Positions 41,701 to 51,530 of a stretch of 64,000 nt of DNA are shown piece by piece. This stretch comes from Neostapfia colusana (lineage: Eukaryota; Streptophyta; Magnoliopsida; Poales; Poaceae), in NCBI GenBank assembly GCA_030760725.1, contig JASWHV010000005.1, positions 29,769,241-29,833,240 on the forward strand, written 5' to 3'. Both the position numbers and the translations under genes were made by a program. Every line of letters begins with the position of its first letter. Position 1 is the stretch's first letter. The notes under the pieces were generated by a model. The model did not search any database and was not told where the DNA came from. It was given only the letters and a program-made list of their open reading frames with translations.

Positions 41701-43272
41701 TTTCTCCTCCACTTGATTTAATTTAATGTCCCTCCTAGGCTCGTGTATCGTTATGAACTTTACTCTTGTGCCACTGGGGTGAGTTAGTTCCACCGTTCTG
41801 GTCAAACAATGGATGATTCCTTTATGTTTGGTCAACCAATCCATACCCAAAATAATATCTATCCCTTGTGAATCTATCACTATGAGGTTAGCAGTAAATA
41901 CTACCCCATTAATGTCTAGGTTCACTTTGGGACACACTTGTCTTGTCCTTATTTCTCCACCTGGAGAGTTTACGGCTAGCATATGGTTCATTTGTGTGGT
42001 TGCTATGTCATGCTTCTTAACAAACCCTTGAGCAATGAACGAGTGGGTAGCACCAGAATCAAACAGCAGAGTTGCAAGGTGTAAATTGGAAGGAAACTTA
42101 CCAACTACCACGTCGGGTGCCTCTTGTGCTTCCTCCATAGTGACGTGGTTCACCCGTCCTCTCATTACATTCTGCTGTTGTGGCGGCGCAGGCTTCTTCT
42201 TTGGGCATTTATGGGCGTAGTGCCCCACTTCACCACAGCTGAAACATTGCACCCCAATCTTAGATGTCTGGCCTTTGTTGTCTTGGGGTTGGTTTGGGGG
42301 TCCTTGCACTGCGGGTCGAGGTGGATATGCGGGGCGAGGCTGCTGCACAAACTGACGTTGCGGCTGTGCTGGTTCTGCGGAAGGCCTGTAGTTTGGGTTG
42401 TACCCTCTTGTTGCTGAATAGGGTACCGCAGCACGGCTCGTCTGCCCCGTAGGTTGCTGCATCATACGTGGGCGGGTGTTGCTCCCTGAGTCTTGATGTG
42501 ACCACCCGGCCTTCCTCTTATTCTCATTTTCCAGGGCCTTTAGCTTCCTTTCCACCACAAATGCTCTGTTCACCATCTTTTGGAAGCTTTCATACTCATT
42601 TGAGGACATTGCACACTGCATCTCTGCGGTAAGCCCTTCCACGAAACAATCTTGTTTCTGCTCATCAGTCTCTATGTCTCGTGGGGCATAACGGGATAGT
42701 TGAGTAAATTTAGTGAGGTATTCCCTCACCGTCATATTTCCCTGCTGCAGTCCCAAAAACTCCTTCCTCTTGTTTTTGAGTTCACCTCTTGGGATGTAAT
42801 GGTTGCGGAAGATACGCTTGAACTCTTCCCAAGTGATGTTCTCAGGGTCATGATGGGCGGCCACATAGGCGGTCCACCAATCAGCAGCAGGTCAATGCAA
42901 TTGATGAGAGGCAAACAGCACCCTCCCATACCCTTGGCACTGTATGATCCTCATCTTACTTTCAATGGTCTTCAGCCAATCATCTGCCTCCAGAGGTTCA
43001 GCAGCACTTGCAAACTTTGGAGGTTGAGTTCCTAGAAACTCACTCAACCTTGGTTGGCGTGGTGCAGCTTGTGGAGGTGGAACTTGATGCAAGTTGGCCA
43101 CCACTTGTGTCAAGTTCTGGATGAGCTGATTTTGATTCTCCAGCATTTGGTGGAGAGGATCAACTTCTTCACGGCGACCACCCCGGTCCTGGCCTCCAGA
43201 AAGATGAGGGTTGCATGCCTCATCATTGTTGTTGGCGGGGTTGGCAGCACGTCCTTTTCCTCTTCCGGCCAT
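41653..43272 (-). pseudogene. Gy-B gag-protease
   Basis: Start ATG 43272 (MAGRGKGRAANPANN), directly after an acceptor-like CCAG. Gag shows EPLEADDWLKTIESKM and, after an in-frame stop at 42892-42894, ITWEEFKRIFRNHYIP and GNMTVREYLTKFTQLSRYAP. A Pro/Gln-rich stretch leads to one zinc knuckle CFSCGEVGHYAHKC. An aspartic protease follows with LLFDSGATHSFIA (catalytic DSG) and IILGMDWLTKH. The reading ends in the deletion junction at about 41700, where integrase sequence follows in another frame. These proteins would form the capsid and process it; reverse transcriptase is missing. The length of gag plus protease is normal for the group. Confidence 0.85.
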
Positions 43273-43290
43273 CTGGCAGAATAAATCAAG
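43273..43290 (-). other. Splice-acceptor-like site at Gy-B gag ATG
   Basis: The minus strand reads GATTTATTCTGCCAG directly before ATG 43272. Confidence 0.4.
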
Positions 43291-43572
43291 TTTAATTTAA
43301 AAGCATTTTGTATCATCTTACTACTTTCATTTGTTCGTACTTTGAAGTGTTGAGGCTTTGTTATACTTTTACGAGGGTTCATATCTCACACCAAATAAAT
43401 GCACTATTATTTCATGTGGGTTCATACACCAAAGCAAAACATTCTGAAGACGAGGCTGTGGACAATTGCTCATGGCTTCCACAACTCACGTCACACACCA
43501 AGCATTATCACACCATTAACTACGTAACGACTCGACTACTCGACCTCTTGCTAGCTAAGGGAAAGACTCTAC

Positions 43573-44353
43573 ACTACTCGTTCTCTTGAGCTGGCTCCTC
43601 GGGATCTTCCTCCTCATTTCGGCTACCTTCTGACTCTGCTTTGGGTGGGGAGGCTGCTGGTGGAGAAGTGCGACGACGCCTGATCGCTCGGCGATCCGGG
43701 GAGTCAGGAGTCCATGTATCATTCACGATGACACACAGTTCATTCCCATCTCCTCTTTCTCTCGCCTTTAAGCAAGCTCGCAGCAACGCCTCCATTTCCT
43801 TCAGGGTGTCTCGGACATCCTGAAGCTCTTGTTGACACTCCTGCAGTCGAGTGTTGAGCATAGCAGCATCCTCCAAGCACAAGTCCATGTGCTCATGGGA
43901 AGTCCCTTGCTGCACTGGTGGGTACTTGTACTCCGTGGTACCACTCTCACGTTGGAGGACATACATGTACTCAGTTTTGTCCAAGTGGCGACGATAGATG
44001 TGACTCTAGCAGGTGATGGCCTCCCAGGTGACATCTTTCTCCGCATCAACCTGTGTCGCTCTACAAGCTGGAGAGTGGTGGATCTTAAGCAGCTGATTTT
44101 CGTGTATTATCCTCATCTCTGAACTCCATTCTTCCCTCTTCTCACGGATGGTCCGGGTGGAGTTATAGTGGATGATTAGCTTGCCCGTATTGCCGGCGGC
44201 TTCGAGCATATGCCGAAGACGGCGCAATAAGCCTCCTACTGCCAATCCGTAGGAAAGGTACGTCACCGGACGGCTCTCCTCTCTTTCGGCAAGGGCAACT
44301 ACGGGAACTCTCCCTCCTGTGCACTTGCGAGCGGTGCGAATCATGCGAACCAT
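43573..44353 (-). pseudogene. Gy-B ORF0 (upstream of gag), coiled-coil accessory protein
   Basis: Start ATG 44353 (MVRMIRTARKC), directly after TTCTTTTTAG. About 260 residues with one in-frame stop at 44003-44005 (after ..WEAITC). The N-terminal half looks globular (VALAEREESRPVTYLSYG, GLLRRLRHMLEA). It is followed by YRRHLDKTEYMYVLQ, a coiled coil (MLNTRLQECQQELQDVRDTLKEMEALLRA, cited in part) and an acidic, Pro-rich tail ending EEEDPEEPAQENE. Its place, order of parts and acidic tail match Gy-A ORF0, although the sequences are far diverged. The role is unknown. Similar ORFs before gag are known in some grass Ty3/gypsy elements, from memory. About 300 bp separate it from gag. Confidence 0.7.
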
Positions 44354-44372
44354 CTAAAAAGAATTTAAAATT
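44354..44372 (-). other. Splice-acceptor-like site at Gy-B ORF0 ATG
   Basis: The minus strand reads TTTTAAATTCTTTTTAG directly before ATG 44353, with a branch-point-like TCTAACC about 30 nt upstream. Confidence 0.45.
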
Positions 44373-44517
44373 AGGTTAGATAAACTTTTTTAAACAAAAA
44401 TCCTATTTTGAATGAAAATTTGGGGTAAGATGAAGAAAATGACTCCTTAAATAACACTCTTCAACCCACAGCTTGGAAAATAGTTTTTAAGAAAGTAGGG
44501 CCCTTAAATACGTCCTT

Positions 44518-44528
44518 TTCTACCTAGG
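44518..44528 (-). other. Splice-donor-like site in Gy-B leader
   Basis: CCTAG/GTAGAA, with the G of GT at 44523, 28 nt past the primer site. Confidence 0.4.
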
Positions 44529-44550
44529 TCCACGTTCCTACGGGCAACCT

Positions 44551-44564
44551 TGGCTCTGATACCA
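44551..44564 (-). other. Gy-B primer binding site (initiator tRNA-Met type)
   Basis: The minus strand reads TGGTATCAGAGCCA, 4 nt inside the 5' LTR. This matches the complement of the plant initiator tRNA-Met 3' end. Confidence 0.85.
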
Positions 44565-44606
44565 CTTCTGTCACACCCGGTTTTTCCGAAGAACAACCAA
44601 GTGAAT

Positions 44607-44645
44607 ATCACATGTATGTCAGGATCATTTTCTCATACATGTGAT
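44607..44645 (-). other. Gy-B LTR-terminal palindrome, 5' LTR copy
   Basis: Same arms as 37710-37748. This copy lies in U5, about 45 nt upstream of the primer site in the transcript. Confidence 0.65.
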
Positions 44646-47586
44646 GACAAATAGTGAAGCATCATTTATTACAAGCCAGGTGTCGAATATAAGTAAGTCT
44701 TACATAGTAAATGTCTCGATGGACAATAATAAGTTCATCACAAGTAAATAAACTAGCAGCGGAATATTATTCTGTAGGGCTCCATCACAGGCGTTGCCCG
44801 GGGGTCTCCATGAACCTAGAAACCTTCTTCGAGTCCAAAGTCTTGGTCATTATACACCACCTCATTGTCTTGACCTGAGCAGCAATATAAACCAACAAAT
44901 ATGCAAGGTTGAGTACCAATAGTACTCAGCAAGTGTGGGAAAGTTATGTCATGCATGGCTAGAACAAGGAGAGGTTGAACTCATGGTTAAAGCACTACGC
45001 AATTAATACCTATCACCTTAGCTTATTAAGCACCTACCTTACTACACAGGTGAAATGGTCCCACTCTCCCATCCCATCATCATAATCCAATACCCATAAC
45101 ATCATTTCCAATGTTAAGCTCCCCGCTTAACTTCCAAAACCATCAATCCTCTAATCATGAATAAGTCCAAGCCGCTCTTGACCGTGAGCACGGCTGTCAT
45201 GACAGTTTTGACTCTGCAGAGTTTGTACCACTGTACCCACATGTAGTGATTTCATCCCCCGTTGCCGGGTGGACTAAAAGAACCTCCATTATGCCAGTGG
45301 CTACGAACCACATTCACACTTCCTAGGTGTGTAGCCAGGAGATCACTACGAAGCCTTTACAAAGGGATTCCCGACGAGCGTGGGCCCACTGGGGTTTCAC
45401 CCCTAACAGCATACAAGAGGCTCCAACCCCGCTGCAGTGGCCCCCTCTTGAGCCTTGCGGTTCATATTGTAGTCCAGCTGACACCTACTCCCCGCACCAT
45501 CCAACACACCCATACTATGCCGGAAATACACCTAATTAATTGGCCAAGCTGCCCCATCTCAGCATGTGGTTGGCACTGTAAAGCCAGGTTACATGCTCCA
45601 TGAACCGGTCCTTAGGATCCAGGCAAGTACTAAAGACAAACCCGAGTCTCGTGCACCCAGCACACAACCAAAACATCCAACTTGCCTTGATCCCTACCTC
45701 TACATAACTCACAATATTTCATTCAAGAGTATGGTAATATAAACTGATGATCTCATATCCCAAATATCCCATTCTAAGCATGGCTAAGCATATGCATGTA
45801 AATAAATGACATAATAAATAAATCCCAACCCAAGCTACAAGGAAACAAGGTAATGCAATTCTAGGGAAACATCCTAACATAGGTTTCATATTTTCAATTG
45901 ACAATGCAAATAATTCTAGCTACACATCCTAGCATAGGATCAAAGTGGTCAAGGACACTTGCCTCCTTCTTGCTGCTCTTGAAATGGGTAGTCCTGATCT
46001 TGGAAAGAAATAACTTGCTCTTGAGCAGGTTCTACATCATACCATCACACATAGCAAAAGAAAAACAACAATCATAAGACATAGTTCACACTTCTACTTC
46101 ATACAAACCACACATTCACATTTATGAAAGTTCTTTACCATTATATGTGTTGTGGATACTCTATGTGTGTTGATTTGTGGCTTGCGTACACTTTTATTCA
46201 TGTGTATATGATTCCTACTTTGGTGTTCACACTTATACTTACCTACCATATATATATATATTTGTGTGTTTCAAACTTTAAATAAATTCCTTATATTCAA
46301 CTACTACACCTTTTCACTACCAAGTATGTATGAAAAGTATTTTTCTTCTCCATATGTGCCTTCAGAATTTCTACCAACCCTAAACTGAATTCTTTGGATT
46401 TTAGAAACTTCATTTATCATTTACTAGTTGCTATATTTTCAGATTTCTTTTTCTATGCATAAATGTGTACTTTATTATGAAATTAGTAATACACATCATC
46501 TAAACAGAATAGGTTCTGGTCCTAAATAATTTAATAACATATTTTGACCTTTGCCTCTGATGTAAACCATCTCATAATTATTTTCCCTATTTTCTAAAAC
46601 TATTTATTACTTAAAATGTGTCCCTAATTGTGAATAATAAATTAAACAGACTCAATTCAGTCCAAAATATGTTTTTATCTCACTCCTAAATTTCCTAAAC
46701 ACTGAGAAAATCTTTAACTAAATTTTGACAACTATGTTTGTCCCACTTTTTAATTTTTAAACACTAGTTACATATTCAATTTTCTAAATTAAATACTAAA
46801 CAGGGCTAAAATAATGAAGTCACCCCATTACAGGGTCTATAATATTATTTTCATAATTTCCAGGGGTCTAGCTACACTTATCAGAGGTGTTTTTCCTAAT
46901 TTTTAGTAAGTCCAGGGGCTAAAACTGATTTTTAAATGAACTTACATGATTTTCTGGAGTTCCAGGGGCTAGATCTGAAGTTTCCGGGGCTACCTCTTAT
47001 TTCCCGAGAACCCCAGGGGGTAGCACGTATGAATTCCAGTCTTTATAACGCGGGGCTGACGTGGACCGTCCGATTTTAAACCAACGGCTGAGATTATAAC
47101 GCCGAACCGGTACGCGGGGTTTTAAAGTCTACCGTGCGATTTAAAATAAACGGCGCACATGCGGCCACGTCGCTCTGATCGAGCGCTGGCGGCGCTGCCG
47201 GCGGCGCACGGCGGCGGGAAGCGGCGATCTCGCCGGAAACTTTCGGATCCTCGAGAATTCTTCCTAGAACTGTGATCTTATGGCATAGATCGGTAGAGGG
47301 GAGGTCGGGGATCTCACCTCGGGGGTTTTCTTGAGCTCGGAGGTCCTGGAAGGTGATCGGCGGCGAGGTCCGAGGCAAAACCACGGCAAAGCTCGTCGGC
47401 GCTGTGTTTACACCGCAAGTCGCCGAGTTTTCTGCACCTGCAAGGTTCCCCGGAGGCGGTGGATCAAGACCAGCGAGTTAGATCGGAGTTTCCGAGCTTA
47501 GATCGGCCGGAATTCACCGGAGAAGTCTCGGTTCTCACCGGAGTAAAAATCGGCGATCGCGTGGGAAAAACAGAACGGGGCCGGGG

Positions 47587-47594
47587 TTTTTATA
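47587..47594 (-). promoter_or_regulatory. TATA box (TATAAAAA) of Gy-B 5' LTR
   Basis: Same context as 40688-40695. It would drive the genomic transcript of Gy-B. Confidence 0.6.
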
Positions 47595-48001
47595 GACGGG
47601 GAGGGCGGCGAGGTGGTTTAGATCATGTCCGTCTCCTCCTCGAGCGAAATTCGGCTGTGATCCGCAGCAGTTCCGATCGGTTTGGATTCGGTGAGAGAGA
47701 GTCCGGCGCGGCACGAGGTGGAAGACGAAGCCCGGGTGGGTCCCTCCTGTCAGCGTGAGAAAACGCGGGCGCGCGGCTGCGGGCTGGCGCGGGGTAAGTT
47801 GGGCCGGCTGGGGGGGTTCGGCCCACTGGCCGGTTTTTTTCTGTTTTCTCTTTTTCTTTTTCCATTTCTTTTCTGATTTGAGTTTAATTTGAATTCCAGT
47901 TTGAATTTGAATTTTTGCAAAACATGCAACACGTCCAAAAATTCTTAAATTCCCCTCTTAACATGATTTAGTGTTTTGAATCAAAATTTTGGGGTGTTAC
48001 A

Positions 48002-48006
48002 CAGGG
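48002..48006. other. Gy-B target-site duplication, right copy (CAGGG)
   Basis: One mismatch against 37667-37671. Confidence 0.7.
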
Positions 48007-49690
48007 TACGACGATCCGGTCCTTGAACCATAGGACGCCGTCTCCGTCCTTCTGAAACATTTCAGCTCCCCACTATCTACACGTCTCCGCAAATGTGACA
48101 TGCCCTTGTCATTCTTCTGGGCTGCCGCTATCTCTTCACGGAGGGTGGGGATCAAAGCTAGGTTGTAGAGAGATCCATGTGGAATCACATGTAGTGGTGG
48201 TTCGCTCTCTTCCAACGGTGTGATGGTCAGATTGTTGACGTGTGACTTGCGGCTCAGCGCATCTGCCACTACGTTTGCCTTGCCCGGATGATAATGGATC
48301 TCTATTTCGTAATCCTTTATCAATTCTAACCATCTTTGTTGCGTCATGTTCAGCTCCTTCTGAGTGAATATGTACTTGAGGCTTTTGTGGTCGGTATATA
48401 AATGTACGAGGTTACCGAGTAGGTAGTGCCTCCACATTTTCAGTGCAAGTACCACGGCAGCGAGCTCCAAATCGTGAGTTGGATAATTTTGCTCATGGTT
48501 TCTAAGCTGCCGTGATCCATACGCGACCACTCTTCGGTCTTGCATCAGCACACATCCGAGCCCAATGCCGGATGCATCGCAGTACACATCAAACGGTTTT
48601 GTTGTATCTGGCTGTGCCAAAACCGGTGCTGATGTCAGGTGCTTGACTAAAGCCTTGAATGCTGCTTCACATGCTGGAATCCAAACATATTTGATAGCCT
48701 TCTTTAGCAGCTCTGTCATTGGCTTGGCAACCTTTGAGAAGTTCGGAATGAACCTCCGATAATATCCCGCGAGTCCGAGGAAACTCCGTACCTCATTGGG
48801 GATTTCCAATTCAGCACTTGAGTGATCTTGCTTGGGTCCACAGCTATACCCTCCGCTGAGATGATATACCCGAGGAAAGGCACTTGCGATATCCAAAACT
48901 CGCATTTGCTGAATTTTGCATATAACTTGTGATCCCGCAGCCGTTGTAAGACTATACGCAGATGTTTCTTGTGATCTTCCTCCGACATGGAATATACCAG
49001 GATGTCGTCGATGAAGACCACGACAAACTTGTCCAACTCTGGCATGAATACCGAGTTCATCAAGTACATGAAGTGAGCTGGAGCATTGGTGAGGCCGAAG
49101 GACATGACCAGGTACTCATAAAGTCCGTACCTTGTCGAGAAAGCTGTCTTTGGAATGTCCTCCGCCCTTATCTTAATCTGATGGTACCCGGATCTTAAAT
49201 CCATTTTGGAAAAGATATTTGCTTCGACCAACTGATCAAACAACATGTCGATCCGTGGCAACGGGTACTTGTTCTTTATGGTCACGGCATTTAATGGACG
49301 ATAGTCCACGCAAAGCCGCAACGTCTCATCCTTCTTCTTGACAAATAATGCCGAACAGCCCCACGGCGAGGAGCTCGGCCTAATAAAACCCTTCTCCAGA
49401 AGGTCCGTGAGCTGAGTCTTCAGTTCAGCCAATTCCTTGGGCGCCACCTTGTACGGCCTTCGGGATATTGTCATGGTTCCCGGTGCAAGTTCAATCTTAA
49501 ACTCCACCTCTCTATCGGGTGGCATCCTCGGCAAATCATCCGGGAATACGTCAGGGAACTCTCGGACCACTGGAATATCTTCCAATCTGTGGTTGTGGAT
49601 TGATAGACACTTAGAAGTTTTATTTCTGTACTGTCCAGAAATAATGAGTGAGATCCGTGCACTTCTGAGTTTAACTGCATGACTCGAAGG
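48002..49690 (-). pseudogene. Gy-A reverse transcriptase and RNase H
   Basis: The reading begins EDIPVVREFPDVFPDDLPRMPP and KGFIRPSSSPWGCSALFVKKKD. The catalytic FIDD lies at 49004-49009 and is intact (VVVFIDDILVYS). The thumb part is broken near 48800 by a deletion of roughly a dozen bases before EVRSFLGLAGYYRRF (compare the unbroken stretch in Gy-C). RNase H follows with PFDVYCDASGIGLG, THDLELAAVV, LYTDHKSLKYIF and HPGKANVVADALSRKS, all four acidic residues present. After SGELK one base is missing, then the frame reads on to the Gy-B insertion at 48001; the protein would continue at 37671 as integrase. It copies element RNA into DNA. It is disrupted but only lightly diverged. Confidence 0.9.
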
Positions 49691-51258
49691 ACGGTGTCTA
49701 AAACAGCGCCGTGGCGGGTTAACCACGACATCCCTAGGATGACATCGACCTTCTGTCCCTCTAAGATAATGAGAGACGTGGGGTACACTCTACCCGCTAA
49801 GCATAATGGTGCTTTGGAAACCATGACGCTTGCTGAAATCTTCCCACCCGGTGAACAAATTAAATATGGACTATCGGTGGGTAGTATTGGCAAGCTGTGT
49901 TTAGCAATGAAAGCTTGGCTAATAAAATTATGCGTGGCGCCTGAATCAAACAGTACTATAGCTGGATGCTGGTGGAGTTGGAACATACCCGCAAGGATTG
50001 GCTCGCCCTCCGGCACGTCCTCAATGGCAAGCTGGTGGACGGTGCCGGGCCTAGGGTTTGCCCGCCGCGCATTAGTAGGGTTCCGGGGTTGATTCCTCCC
50101 CGGAAACTGCGGTGCCACTCCGCCGCCTTGCCTCTCTGGACAACTGCTTGCGAAGTGTCCTGGACGACCACACTTGTAACATGTGGCCGCTGCTGGTGGA
50201 GTGCTCGTTGGACGAAAGCCCGGCATGCGTTGCTGAGGTGTAAACGCACGCGGCATCGTCCGCTGCTGCTGTTGTTGTTGCGGTGGTACTGGCAGTACCC
50301 GCCTGAATGCCGGTGAAGAGTACGGCCGACTGCAGAACAGCATCGACCGCTGTGGTGGCTGCCAGCGTGAACCTGATGGTGGGCGATTCACCATCCGAAA
50401 CTTCTGAGAAGGACCGCTTCCTTCTCCGCTGCTTTGCGGCGCGCTTCACTTTCGCTCCGCCGCCGCCAACTCCTTGCCGGAGTCCTCCTGAACAATCGCA
50501 GCATCAATGATATCGTTGAGGCTGCCGCGATTGAACATCGCCAACTTGTCCTTCAGGAGCGGATTAAGCCCCTGGTAAAAGTGCTCTCGCCGCTTCTCGT
50601 CCGTATCTGCGTGATACGACGCGTAGAGCGCGAGATCATTGAATGCTCTGGAGTATTCCAGCGCGTTCCGGCTCCCTTGCTGCAGGTGTAAGAACTCCTG
50701 CGTCTTTCTTTTCATCAGACCTGGCGGTATATGATAGGCCCTGAAGGCCGTCCGGAACTCCGTCCAGGTCATCACTCGGTCGGTGGGCTGTGAAGCACAG
50801 TAGTTGGCCCACCACGCGCTCGCGGATCCTTGGAGCTGCTGAACCGCGAACTGAGTCTTGCGCTGCTCACTTATCTGGAGCAGCCCGAACTTCATCTCTA
50901 TGGCGAGGAGCCAGTTGTCCACGTCAAGAGGTTCATCCGCCCTTGAGAATACCGGGGGATGAGTCGCCAGGAAGTCGGAGTAGGAGCTCTGTTGGCGCTC
51001 CTCACGATCTTGACGTCTCTCTGGGCGAGACGTATTGGCTATTAGCGTTTGCAGCAACTCCGTGTTCTGCTGATGTGAACCCGCCATTGCCGCGACGATG
51101 TCGGCCAATGTAACCGTTGGCAGTGGCGGTGGTGGTGTTTGGTGTTGTTGTTGCTGCTGTTGCTGCTGCTGTCCCGAGGAGTCCTCGGGGGGTGGTTGGG
51201 AGGTCTCTCCCCCTTGACTGGTACCCCCAACGTCAGGGTTGGCACGAGTACGCGTCAT
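49680..51258 (-). pseudogene. Gy-A gag-protease
   Basis: The start is the ATG at 51258 (MTRTRANPDVGG), one base after an acceptor-like TTTCAG. Gag has a polyglutamine run (about 51142-51171), ADEPLDVDNWLLAIEMKF, VQQLQGSASAWWANY, TEFRTAFRAYHIPPG and KTQEFLHLQQGSRN. An in-frame stop (TGA, 50446-50448) lies after ELAAAERK. After it come a Gln/Pro-rich stretch and one zinc knuckle CYKCGRPGHFASSC. The protease follows with VLFDSGATHNFIS (catalytic DSG) and VILGMSWLTRH. A frameshift near 49680 separates protease from reverse transcriptase. These products would form the virus-like particle and cut the polyprotein. Confidence 0.88.
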
Positions 51259-51285
51259 TCTGAAATTCAAAACAGCAGTAATTAG
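51259..51285 (-). other. Splice-acceptor-like site at Gy-A gag ATG
   Basis: The minus strand reads TGCTAATTACTGC (branch-point-like), then TTTTGAATTTCAG, then A and the ATG at 51258. Confidence 0.45.
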
Positions 51286-51530
51286 CACATGTCTTACTTA
51301 AAATTCCATAAGCAACAGTAGGTAGTGAAGTGACACATGATTAATTTGCACAGCATTCACATATATTGATAAAGCATAAACTTTATACAGGATACATTAT
51401 TCTCGGGTCTCCTAGAAGTCGTGCTCATGTCGTCACAACCTATACATACGCTACTGTCTACACGACATGTCACCGATTACAAAAGTCGGGTTACACTACC
51501 CTGGCTGCCCTGCATGGCAACTGTAACCCC

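Larger units (their letters stand above)
37672..48001 (-). mobile_element. Gy-B: internally deleted Ty3/gypsy element nested in Gy-A pol
   Basis: Order on the minus strand: 5' LTR (48001-44569), primer site, short leader, ORF0, gag-protease, integrase tail, polypurine tract, 3' LTR (41104-37672). Both LTRs are 3,433 bp, start TGTCACA and end TGTTACA. Total 10,330 bp. Reverse transcriptase, RNase H and the integrase core are missing, so it could move only with proteins from a related element. The insertion splits the Gy-A pol reading between the RNase H tail and the integrase zinc finger. Confidence 0.9.
44569..48001 (-). mobile_element. Gy-B 5' LTR (3,433 bp)
   Basis: Same as 37672-41104. 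It ends TGTTACA at 48001 next to the CAGGG flank. The terminal palindrome lies at 44607-44645 and the TATA box at 47587-47594. Confidence 0.95.
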
